The translations under genes were made by a program, and so were the position numbers. The notes beneath the pieces were generated by a model that was not told where the DNA came from, did not search any database, and was given only the letters and a program-made list of their open reading frames with translations. From contig RSEE01000041.1 of the NCBI GenBank assembly GCA_003971905.1, positions 186,001 through 250,000 of the forward strand: a stretch of 64,000 bases of DNA. The letters are read 5' to 3'. Positions 33,950 to 43,701 of the stretch are shown here, one piece after another. Positions within the stretch are counted from its first letter, which is position 1, and every line of letters begins with the position of its first letter. Source of the DNA: Moniliella sp. 'wahieum' (taxonomy: Eukaryota; Basidiomycota; Moniliellomycetes; Moniliellales; Moniliellaceae).

Positions 33950-36257
33950 ATGCTGCTGCGCGCCTCGCTTGCCCCGCTCGCGCGCGTGTCGCCGCGCCAT
34001 GCGCCCACCCTCGCCGCGCGCTCGCCACGTCGGCCCGCGCCGCCCAGGCTGCCCCCGCCGACATCAAGATGATCAAGCTCACCATTGATGGCAAGGAGAT
34101 CGAGGTGCCGCAGGGGTACGTCCGTCGTCTCGTCTTCCCTCCTCCTCCCCCCCCTCCTGTGCCCATGTCCGCTGACCCAGCCTCTGCCCAGCACCGCCCT
34201 GATCCAGGCGTGCGAGCAGGCCGGCGCCCAGATCCCTCGTTTTTGCTACCATGAGCGCCTCAACGTTGCCGGCAACTGCCGCATGTGCCTCGTCGAGAGC
34301 AAGGGCGCGCCCAAGCCGCTCGCCTCCTGCGCCTTCCCCGCCATGCCAGGCCAGGTGATCAGCACCACCTCGGCCAAGGTCAACTCGTGGCGTGAAGGTG
34401 TGATGGAGTTCCTGCTGTCCAACCACCCGCTCGACTGCCCAATCTGTGACTGGGGTGGTGAGTGCGACCTGCAAGACCAGTCGATGCGCTACGGGGCTGA
34501 CCGCGGCCGCTTCCATGAGGTCAAGGGCAAGCGCGCGGTGGAGGACAAGTACATGGGCCCGCTGGTCAAGACGGTGATGACACGTTGCATTCACTGCACC
34601 CGCTGCGTGCGCTTCTCGAACGAAATTGCCGGCGTCCAGGAGATGGGTACGACGGGTCGCGGGAACGACCTGCAGATCGGCATGTATGTTGAGCAGGTGC
34701 TCAATTCGGAACTGTCCGGCAACGTGATTGATCTGTGCCCTGTGGGTGCGCTGACAAGCAAACCTGGTGCGTTCCATTCGCGTCCGTGGGAGCTGAAGAA
34801 CACCGAATCGATCGATGTCCTTGATGCCGTCGGCTCCAACATTCGCGTCGACTCGCGCGGTGTGCAGGTCATGCGCGTTCTGCCCCGCACGAACGACGAT
34901 GTGAACGAGGAATGGATCAACGACAAGACGCGCTGTTGATGGCCTCAAGTACCAGCGCCTCACCGCCCCGCTCATTAAGCAGGGCGACCGCTTTGTTCCA
35001 GCCACTTGGCCCGAAGCACTGGCATCTATTGCTGCTGGGCTGATCTCAACGCAGGCCGAGGGAAATGAGATCAAGGCGGTGGCGGGTGCGTTGGCAGACA
35101 CCGAATCATTGGCCGCACTCAAGGACCTAATCAACCGTCTGGGTTCGGACAACACGGTCGTGGATCTGCCTGCGGGGACAAGACCAGCATCAATGGTGTC
35201 GATATTCGCTCCAACTATTCGTTCAACGCTGGCATTGCTGGCATTGAAGATGCAGATGTGGTGTTGCTGGTCGGCACGAGCCCGCGGCACGAGGGCACTC
35301 TGGTCAATGCCCGTCTGCGCAAAGCCTTCCTCCGTCTTGGGCAGGACCTGGGATTGGTGGGCGAGCCAGAAGATTTGACGTACGACTATGCGCACGTAGG
35401 CACGGACGCCAAGGCGCTGCAGGAGGCTTTCACTGGCTCTTCTGAGTTTGCGCAAAAGTTCCAGGCGGCCAAGAAGCCGATGATCATTGTGGGCAGCGCG
35501 GTGCTGGAAAACCCAGACGGCAAGCACATTCTCAGTGGCATTGCCCAGCACATCAAGGACCACCAAGCGCAATTCCTTACGCCCGAGTGGAACGGACTTA
35601 GCATTCTCCAGCGCACCGCCTCCCGCAACGGAGCAAACGAGCTTGGGTTTGCCCCCTCTGAGGCGGCGGAGAAAACGGAGCCCAAGTTCATTTACCTTCT
35701 CAATGCGGATGACTTTGACCCTGCCTCGATTCCCGAGGAGGCATTCGTTGTGTACCAAGGACACCACGGTGACGTCGGCGCGCAGTATGCTGATGTTGTT
35801 CTGCTGGTGCGGCCTATACCGAAAAGAGCGTCACATACGTCAACACTGAGGGCCGGACCCAGCTTACCCGTGCTGCTGTACCTCCTCCGGCGCGAGCCGT
35901 GAGGACTGGAAGATCGTACGTGCCTTGTCGGAGGTACTGGGTGTGACCCTACCGTACGACAGTACGTTGGAGCTGCGGGACCGCCTGTTTGACCTGTCCC
36001 CCACGTTGGTGCGGTACGATGTGGCGGAAGCGACCAGTCCCGAAACGGCGCTCTTGGGTCTGGACCAACTGATTGCGAGCGGCAACCTGGCCCAGGCGAC
36101 GGGCGTACCGTTGACCAACCCGATCAAGAACTTTTACCAGACCGATCCGATCAGCCGCGCATCGCCGACGATGGCCAAGTGCGTCAAGGCGTTTATCGAA
36201 AAGCTACCGCGGGAGCAGATCGAGGACCCGCTGCCACCTCATGCACGCCTGGGGTAG
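33950..36257 (+). CDS. NDUFS1: NADH:ubiquinone oxidoreductase 75-kDa subunit (complex I)
   Basis: The largest iron-sulfur subunit of mitochondrial complex I, carrying clusters N1b, N4 and N5. An Arg/Ala-rich matrix-targeting N-terminus ([17 protein letters not shown]) leads, after a frame change near 34030, into [16 protein letters not shown]. The intron 34116-34191 (donor GTACGT, acceptor CAG) follows. Cluster ligands are in [38 protein letters not shown] and [10 protein letters not shown]. The C-terminal molybdopterin-type domain is complete and ends [11 protein letters not shown]. Breaks: about five bases apparently lost near 34935 (KTR/VDGLKYQ), G4 for G5 at 35174-35177, a missing C near 35804 ([11 protein letters not shown]) and a missing G near 35890. 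All other parts are strongly conserved and the length (about 740 residues) is typical. Confidence 0.93.
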
Positions 36258-37054
36258 AGACCTAGTACCTATATCCTGGGCAGCTACCATAATGCATCCA
36301 TCTGTTCGCAGTCGTTTTACCCTGTAGAACGGCACAACTCAGAGAGAGCCAGACACAACCTCAGTATTCAGTCCAAACTGTGGGGGGCGCGCCTCTCGAG
36401 AAGAGTAGGCACCGGTGTGAAGATAGGTTAAGCGTTAAGGTACATCGCTCACCGAGCCCGTGTCCCCCCCAGAATCCGAACCACCTTCATTAACGACCGC
36501 CGGAGGCTACTTGCTGGTGGTCTAGTGGGATTTGCTTGTTTCAATTGCAAGTGCCATTGAAGATGGATTGGGCAAAAACCGGGGAAAAACAGACAAAAAA
36601 CAGGCAACGCGTGACGGGACGTGAAACATTCATTTTGCGGCTCTTTCGCCGAAAGCGTGGTCCGCAACCCTGTCGAGCAGTGATCAAGTGTGTGCCGCAG
36701 CAGGGCGCCAAACACTCCTGCAATGCCAGTGGCGTAGCGACTTTTACAACCCTACGTTCTGTCTCTTCCAGCTTCAGGGTGCTTCGCTTGGCTCTCGAGC
36801 ACCTCCGCCTCCATTCCTCCGTCGACGGCCAACAAACCGAAGGTGTGTACCAGGATTTCTTTTGAGGGCAGCGTACGGAAAGATGGCTGTCGATATTGTG
36901 GCCACCTCGGTGACGCTCGGCCTGTGTCAATCCGCACCCTGGGGCTGGCCATGGGTTGCGGCGCAGCCCGCCTTTTATGTGTCCCGCGAACGAGCGACGA
37001 GAGAGGGAATGGGCGTGGTGGCTGACTTGCTTTACGTTGACAGAATAACTCAGA
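36258..37054. other. Intergenic between complex I gene and RPL23
   Basis: About 800 bp, no supported gene. It should hold the RPL23 promoter and possibly a 5' UTR intron: just before the RPL23 start, an ACAGAATAACTCAG sequence could be a branch and acceptor. The open frames here (up to 216 codons on the minus strand) look like chance. Confidence 0.4.
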
Positions 37055-37523
37055 ATGCCCAAGGGTGCGCAAGGAACCAAGTACCGCATGACCCTCGGTC
37101 TCCCCGTGGGTGCCGTGATGAACTGCGCTGACAACACGGGTGCCAAGAACTCTCTTGTCATTGCTGTGCACGGCACGGGTGCGCGCCTCAACCGTCTGCC
37201 GCCGCCTCGGCCGGTGACATGTTTGTCGCTTCGGTCAAGAAGGGCAAGCCGGAGCTCCGTAAGAAGGGGATGTCACAACTCCTTTTTGTCTTTTTTCTCG
37301 AGATGATGACTGACATGCTGGGATAGTCATGCCGGCCATTGTCATCCGCCAGCGCAAGACGTGGCGGAGGAAGGACGGTGTGTTCCTCTACTTCGAGGAC
37401 AACGCTGGTGTGATTGTCAACCCCAAGGGCGAAATGAAGGGATCGGCCATCACTGGCCCCGTGGCCAAGGAGTGCGCCGACCTCTGGCCCCGTATCGCCT
37501 CCAACGCCGGCACTGTTGTTTAA
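37055..37523 (+). CDS. RPL23: 60S ribosomal protein uL14 (L23)
   Basis: A large-subunit ribosomal protein at the subunit interface. The start is [20 protein letters not shown], followed by [31 protein letters not shown] and then, after an intron, [20 protein letters not shown] and [20 protein letters not shown] to the end GTVV. Length, about 139 residues, is normal. One C is missing in the run at 37199-37200 (RLP/AASAGDM). The intron between about 37269 and 37326 has a clear acceptor (GGATAG|TC) but no canonical GT at the expected position: the coding boundary falls at AAGAAGGGGATGTC. If the true donor is GTATGT, one or two bases are wrong here. A nearby GTAAGA in CTCCGTAAGAAG is a weaker choice because it would delete RKKV. 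Confidence 0.93.
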
Positions 37524-38082
37524 GCGTCTGTCTGTCACGTTGGGCATGATGCTGTACGGAGTGCTATTCTAGAACAGATCCTCTTCGGTTAGCGCTCTTG
37601 TCCTTCTATGTTCCGTGTGGTGTGCTCATTTCAGTGCACCCATCATGCTTCTCCCCCGCATGCCCCCCCATCCAAAATTGACATTGGCCTCGGGTCTTTG
37701 GCCGTCCCCCCTCCCCGTTGTCTGTTTCCTCTAGCTCGATGTCGTTAGACCGATAGGGGGTTCGACTAACGAGTCCAACCCGGAGGCTGAGATCAGGTTG
37801 CCAGATGGATCTGATCGTGAAAGGTTCCTTCATGGTCCCGCGACATCCGTAACAGTTATAACAGGTCTCACGGACGCACAAGAACAGTTTTGTTTGCCCC
37901 TCATTTCATTTTCGCCTTCCGATCCCACCCAGTATTCTCTTCCACCTTTTTGCTCATCTGCTGCCTTAATAGAGAAGTCGTTTAACACACGGCATGTTCC
38001 CTTGTTGAAGCACTCATCAGCCCCCCCATGGCGATATCCATGGTGCCGCCGTGTGCCCATTCAGGTTGAAAGTTGAACCAAG

Positions 38083-38730
38083 TTATACTTCGATCATTTC
38101 ACGCAGCCATGATGGGTTCTTGGCCTTGTTGGGCGTTATTGGCACACGAGATCTCAGCTTTGGGTCAATAGTAGCGACGTCCTGGTCCACCCAACCATGG
38201 AGACCGCAATGGATGCTGAAGTGTTTGGAACAGTAGCGTAGGCGATTGATTGCGGGCGAGAGATAGTGTTGGTGGTAGGAAGCAGAACGAGGGCTATATA
38301 GGAGAAGGCTACTAGTCGCTGGCTTACGCGTGTACGCGCGCATCAGCAGTCTTCGGGGAGCTCATGGAGCCTCGGGGCTATAGTAAGGTCGAAAGTGCAC
38401 CGCGATCAGCCATGAAGCCAGTCACTGTCGCAACACCATACAAGAGTCAAGAGGACAATGCGCTGTCTTGATGGTTGTTGGACCAACAGAGGTTCTCCAA
38501 GTACTAATGTGTTCTTCTCAGCCACTTCACCGTGGATCTTCCCCAATTCTAAATGTTCCATTCTTCGTATGCCACAGTAAATGGTCTTTTGGCCACGCAC
38601 GGTATGTAATTCCCATAATTGCATCCGTGGGGACAATCTTCTCGCCACTCACTCTCTCGTCTTGGTCATTGATGACGATTTTGACATAATGTGGCATCAT
38701 AATGGGGTCCGTAAGCTCTTTCAATACCAA
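38083..38730 (-). other. Possible exons of an unknown minus-strand gene or relic
   Basis: Two open segments have protein-like composition: MMPHYVKIVINDQDERVSGE with following TDAIMGITYRAWPKDHLL (38527-38730), and VDQDVATIDPKLRSRVPITP followed by NKAKNPSWLREMI (38083-38200). They are in the same strand but different frames and about 300 bp apart. I cannot assign a family; they could be a degraded gene. Confidence 0.2.
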
Positions 38731-40483
38731 CTATGGGAACCATGTGACCCCTACGTCTGTGTTAATCACCTTCACACCCTTATTCCCTAACCGTAACAGT
38801 TAACCCCTCCCATCTTTTTCAAGCGCGCAAGCTATCCTAAGGCCTAAGGCATATAACTTTAAGAATCGTTTCTTCCTTTGAATCTATGTGATGGTAACGG
38901 TGTACGGGCACCCGCTCCAGACGCTGTCGTTGGGCATATGGGCATCGCGCGCTCTGCCACATATAATGTGGAAGGCCCCATTAGCTATATAGCGCCTCTT
39001 GTGATTTCTCTTGAATCTCCGCTACACATCCTTCCCTTGAGGGTGGGAGCGCGGGACCCTTTTTTCTGGACGGTAGTTTAGGGGTATAAACCCTTGGACA
39101 GATCAATCGGTAGCTCGTACATTAATAGGTCCTCCTCCAGATCCCGGTTGAACCGAGCGGGTGTAGAGCGAGGGAGAGACCCTCTAGTTTTGGTGGCTAT
39201 GCCTGCGTGCAAAGGCCGCAGCCCAGACCCTCCGAGGTAGGAGCCGCGTACGTAGGTAGTTAGACCAGCTGAAGGGGTCCAGGAGCTTAGAAGTTATCCT
39301 CTATTCTCCTTGCAGCGTTATCACACTCGGTACGCTGTAGCTGGCGGGAACAGACAGAGTCCTAAAGAAGAGCAAGCGCTACTGATGAGAGTAACCGCGG
39401 CTTGCAGTGCACTCGACGGAAGTCGTAAATTCGTAAGCGTAAGAGTAGTAGAAGGTGGAAGGGCGAGAGAGGAACTGGGTGTCGGGGAGACCAAAGGTAG
39501 GAGACAGAATGGTCGACAAGGACCACAGCTAGCAAGCCTTAGACATGGCTGCTTATATACAGCAGAGGGAACCAGGCCTCAAGTGCCTCATGACAGGTAT
39601 AGACAGAATGCGGGGCACTTCCCAGAGAGGTAAAGACTAATGCACAGCCCTTGCTCTCCATGGCGCTGACGCTGCGCGTAGTCGGGCGCAGCACCAAGGT
39701 TTCTGACAAGACTGGGCGCATTGGGCACAAAGCATCGTGCCGATAACCAATGATGCGACCATTATGGCGGGCCGCTGATGATATCCGCAGCAAGGATAAA
39801 GTGTCGACTGGCTCTCTCTCGCTAATCTAACCGGACTGACGCGTGTTGGGCTGAGATGTCTATGACATGCGGGGCTCAGCGCGCTCAGCGTCCGGAGATA
39901 ACCGGAGCGCCCCGTAACAGCGTTACACTTTTCCTCGTTCCCGTGTTGGGATAGCATATTATGTGCAGAGTGGAGGGTATCTTCCCACCGAGCAATAAGG
40001 GCCTAGCAAAAGGAGATTGTGAAGACTGATGAAGTCGATGAAGAAACTGATGGCCACGTACTGATAATATAGACCGCACGAAAGCCACTAGTAACTCGCA
40101 TTCAAACAAAGAGGGGAGAGAAGACGAAGTATTATTACATGAACCATCATGCATCAACATGTTCAACACGCACCAACTAGTACGCATCACGTTACGCTGC
40201 ACCCTCTTTTTCCGGCTTCCCTTTTCCATGGAGTGCGATGACATGTGCTTGTGACAGCCGCTGTTGCCAAGATTTGGGCCTCTAACAACGCCACCATAGC
40301 AATTAGGAACCGAAAAAAACTGGACTTTCGTATCGAAAAAGCAATTCAAAATTAAAGCAGATCATATGAAGGTGTGAGCACATGATGAGCTTTTAAGCTT
40401 TAAGTGTGGGCTATAACGGAGAGCCTGGGGGAGCCTGGTGAATCCGGTGAATATAGGTGACTGTGGTGACATATAACGACTAT

Positions 40484-40640
40484 ATAGTGACTAGTGTTGA
40501 CGTTGATTAGTGACTCTAGTGACTCTAGTGACTATAGTGACAAGCGACTATAGTGACTCGCTAGTGACTAGTGACTAGCGACTTCTGATAATGACGTGAC
40601 GCGTGACGCGTGGCTAGTGACTAGTGACTAGTTTGACTGG
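40484..40640. repeat. TGACTAG heptad cluster with TGACGCG units
   Basis: Many tandem or near-tandem copies of GTGACTA(G) with variants (GTGACTCTA, GCGACTATA), then a short TGACGCG pair near 40592-40612, then more TGACTAG. Same 7-bp TGA + palindromic tetramer rule as in the 26-28 kb block. Confidence 0.85.
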
Positions 40641-41204
40641 TCGTCCTAGTGCATGATGTATGGCAGGTCCCTTATAGCCACAACAAGTGCACACTTACCG
40701 TATGGCCCCACAGTATACGCTCCGCCCCTCCATATAGTTGTCTTCGTTATGTCCTTTTAGCAATCGTTCTTCGGTAACCGGTAACGCGGCAACCGGTAAT
40801 GAAGGCTTAGCGCTTAGCCTAAGCGCTTAGCAAGCGCTTCTATGGTAGTGTCATGGATTTTTTCTGAGTCTATGAGATGGACTAGACCGAGGAGGCAAGC
40901 CCAGAGGCAAGCCCACATATGGGCATGCGGAGAAGAATCGGTAGTCCATCAGTTACATCAGTCTTCAAGCCTGTGAAGACTTTGTGATGAGCGTCGTACG
41001 TTGAATACTGTGGGAAACACGGGGCCTCTCTCAACGTCAAAAGCGCAGTGGTATCGTCATCGCCACACGTCATGACGCTGTGGAGAGCGTGGGTAAAAGA
41101 GTATGGCCCACTCACGCGAGGAGAGACCTGAGGCTCACAGGCCTGAGGGCTTGAGGCGGGCCAGGGTAGGTTTGATGGGCCTAGTATGCTCGAGTCCTCA
41201 GACC

Positions 41205-41300
41205 TGGGCCTTCGGCCTTAGGCCTTGGCCTCAATATTCAATGCGCTCAAGCTTCTTGAGCTCGTCAAGCTTCAAGCTTCAAGCTTCGAGGCGCTGAAGT
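41205..41300. repeat. AGGCCTT and TCAAGCT heptad cluster
   Basis: Degenerate AGGCCTT units (41205-41232) are followed by TCAAGCTTCAAGCTTC copies (41264-41288). A second, shorter TCAAGCT pair lies at 41451-41475. Confidence 0.75.
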
Positions 41301-42520
41301 GTTCGATACGATGTAGATGTTTTGATTATGTGACGGATACTAATGTCTGCGGGTCACTGGCGGACTGATCCATGATTGCACATGTTGGGCTTTTGCCGGC
41401 ATTCGCTTGAGGCCACGCGGGCATCACCATCCCCTGGCACAGGTGCCGAGGATTCAATATTCAAGCTTCAAGCTCCGGGCTGCTGATGCCTGAGCCTCAG
41501 ACCTTAGGCTAGAACCTTAGGCCTCTCAGACTCTAGGCCTTCCGGGTACCATATGAATGGCGCCAGCCACAGTAGTAGGGTGTGTGTACACGATGTGAAC
41601 TCATGTCGAAGATGGGGGGTTGGACGACATTGATCCGTCATCGAGCGTCATCTCATCGCCCCATTGGAGACAAGAAATTTGGGAGGGTACATTCGCCCCC
41701 TGCTTCGTCAGCATGTAAAATGTATCTGTTTGCCTTCTTCGACGGCGTAGCCCCGACCAAAACGGTCGACACGAGGCTTGTGGACCCCACAGAGAGGACA
41801 CCAGAAGAGTCGCCGTGACCCTACTGGATTGTAGAGTGACATGGGAGGAGGTGTGAAGCTTGAAGGGTGAGGCATGAGGTTTGCGAGGCCCGAGGCGGAG
41901 AAAAGAGCCCGCTCTTCACTCTGCGGACGACATGCTGTTGACGGGGGTGGAGGTGGGATGCAGGTTACCCAGCCCTTGGAGGCAGAGGCTGTGAGTTTGT
42001 GGCGTATTCGAACACCCATGGCACCCAGACTCACGTACTCATCGATCATGAACGCATCAACGTAACACTCGCCCACGGCGAGTGGCGCTGGTTTCTGCAC
42101 CCTGGCCAGCCAGCCTTCCAACCAGCAGGGCTTGCTTTGTTTTGTTCAAACACCCCGTCCGGCAACAGCTTCAAGCTTCATTGGCCGAAGGGTCGGGTAC
42201 GCTGAGCATCGGCTTCCGCTGCGTTGAGCACGTTGAGTGCTGTCACCACCACCACCACCCGTGTCGGCTTCGGCCTCCATCCTCCTCTGCGGCCCATTCT
42301 CAACGCATTCGCCCTCCTCCCGTCTCGCCCCACCTTGAACGAACAGGCTGCGCCCCTTCTCCCTGCCATTGCCCTGGTGGCCACCATCCTCAGCATATCA
42401 ACGGATCAGTGCCTCCGTGCCTCAGCACCTCAGCACCTCAGCGCCCGCTGCCCATTCAGCACGCCGGGGCCTGCAGGCAGCCCCGTTTAACAAAGCTTAC
42501 TCTCCCACTCCCGTAGAGGC

Positions 42521-42590
42521 GTGATCTTCTTCCTTTTCCCTTTCCTTTTCCTTTCCCCTTCCCCCTCCCCGCCTAACCCTCTCCCCTTCC
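42521..42590 (+). promoter_or_regulatory. Pyrimidine-rich tract upstream of a plus-strand gene
   Basis: About 70 bp of nearly pure C/T on the plus strand (TTCCTTTTCCC-type units). Such CT-rich tracts are common next to transcription starts in fungi. It sits about 190 bp upstream of the ATGs at 42755 and 42784. Confidence 0.45.
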
Positions 42591-42783
42591 ATCTGCTCGA
42601 AAGCGCGCCAATTCAGCGCGTGCCATGTCTGTGCCCCGCACACGTTTTCCTCATCCGCCCACTCGTTCTGGACGTTCGTTTCTGCTTCGTAATTCACCAC
42701 CGAACACCATCAGTCGAAGCAGAGCGTTGAGCTCAGCTCTAATCACTCCTCGCTATGCCTCCCTCCCCACCTCGCCGCTCAAC

Positions 42784-43115
42784 ATGCCCTATCCATCTTC
42801 TTCTATCCCGTCTCACTCTGAACCAATTCTCCAGCCTCCTCACACTGTCTTCGATCCTCCTTCCCTCCAACGGGCCCACTACCCTGCACGACTTGCGCCC
42901 TCTCTCCTAACTTCAGCCCCGTTCCATGCCACATCCTCAGTATACGAAGGGGATCACGGGCAGCGTTCGGCCCCAACGGCGTCGCTAGTGCATACGGGGA
43001 GCTCCCTGTATGGCTGGGCGATCGTGACACTTCTGCATTGGATCCTGAGGTACGTTTCTGTTCAAACTCTTTTGATGCCGATGGCCTGCCTCCGCTGCCA
43101 GTTCTGGGAGACTAG
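42784..43115 (+). CDS. Hypothetical Ser/Pro-rich protein or first exon of the CCCH gene
   Basis: A frame starting MPYPSSSIPSHSEPI continues through HATSSVYEGDHGQRSAPTAS and, after a one-base change near 43010, GDRDTSALDPEVRFCSNSFD, stopping at 43113-43115. No domain is visible. The low-complexity style matches the N-terminus of the CCCH protein downstream, and a GTACGT donor-like hexamer (43050-43055) lies right after DPE. It may therefore be an exon joined to that gene by a long intron. An alternative start is the ATG at 42755. Confidence 0.35.
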
Positions 43116-43701
43116 AGGTACTAGCTAGCGACTTACGGGACTGGGTACGGCTGCACACGTGAGGTGACGTGCACGACTGTATCAGTGCTGTGGCTTCTAG
43201 GGGGAACGCCAGGAGTCGTGATGCTGCTTACCCGCGTGCGCGCGGCGCACGGTACCGTCTGGGGGCCAGGGCAATGAGCAAAAGCACAGAAGCTGACCGT
43301 GTCTGCCTTTCTTCACTTCGTCCTTTTTCGAATGCCGTTGTTGGTACCCAACCGTCTGTTCACCACCATTGCGTTAAAACAATCATCGATCGTCGTGCTC
43401 TGATCCTCGCTTGTGACTGCGTGGGGTGACCGATACGATGTGCTTGTGGTTACGCCGTGGCGCGCATTCCCCGCCAATGCGCTTACTGCGCTATTGGACG
43501 TTTCTGGACTCGCACCGAACGCGCTGTGTGCCACCCGCAATTCACACTTCTTTGCATGGCCGCTATACCTACGTTATCAACTCGCCACTTGTCTACTATG
43601 CAACTTGCCGGAACCGAACTATTCATATGTGATTGCCTCGACCTCAGCTTCAAACCCAACATTCACCTTCTTCAACATGGTTGCCGTCGCGTCATGAGCA
43701 C
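43116..43701. other. Spacer or long intron before the CCCH gene
   Basis: About 590 bp without a supported exon. Short frames of 60-95 codons occur in all phases. If 42784-43050 is the first exon, this would be intron. Confidence 0.3.

Larger units (their letters stand above)
37524..42754. other. Long nearly geneless block with palindromic repeats
   Basis: Over 5 kb without a confident gene. It is more A/T-rich than the flanks and contains several repeat clusters (separate entries) plus heptad fragments at 40772-40840 (ACCGGTA, AGCGCTT) and 41450-41475 (TCAAGCT). No transposase, reverse transcriptase or rRNA signature is seen. Weak coding-like segments lie on the minus strand at 38083-38730. 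Confidence 0.5.

Noticed and set aside
34079-35767. A 562-codon open frame antisense to the complex I subunit gene
   Set aside because: It mirrors a highly conserved NDUFS1 gene; long antisense frames arise from GC-rich codon bias. Its translation has no domain.
36500-36580. tRNA-like D-arm motif (ggtggtctagtggg)
   Set aside because: No matching acceptor, anticodon or T arm can be folded around it.
36541-37191. A 216-codon minus-strand frame overlapping the RPL23 start
   Set aside because: No domain, overlaps a conserved ribosomal protein gene on the other strand.
37524-42754. Retrotransposon or DNA transposon
   Set aside because: No reverse transcriptase, integrase, transposase motifs, long terminal repeats or target-site duplications were seen.
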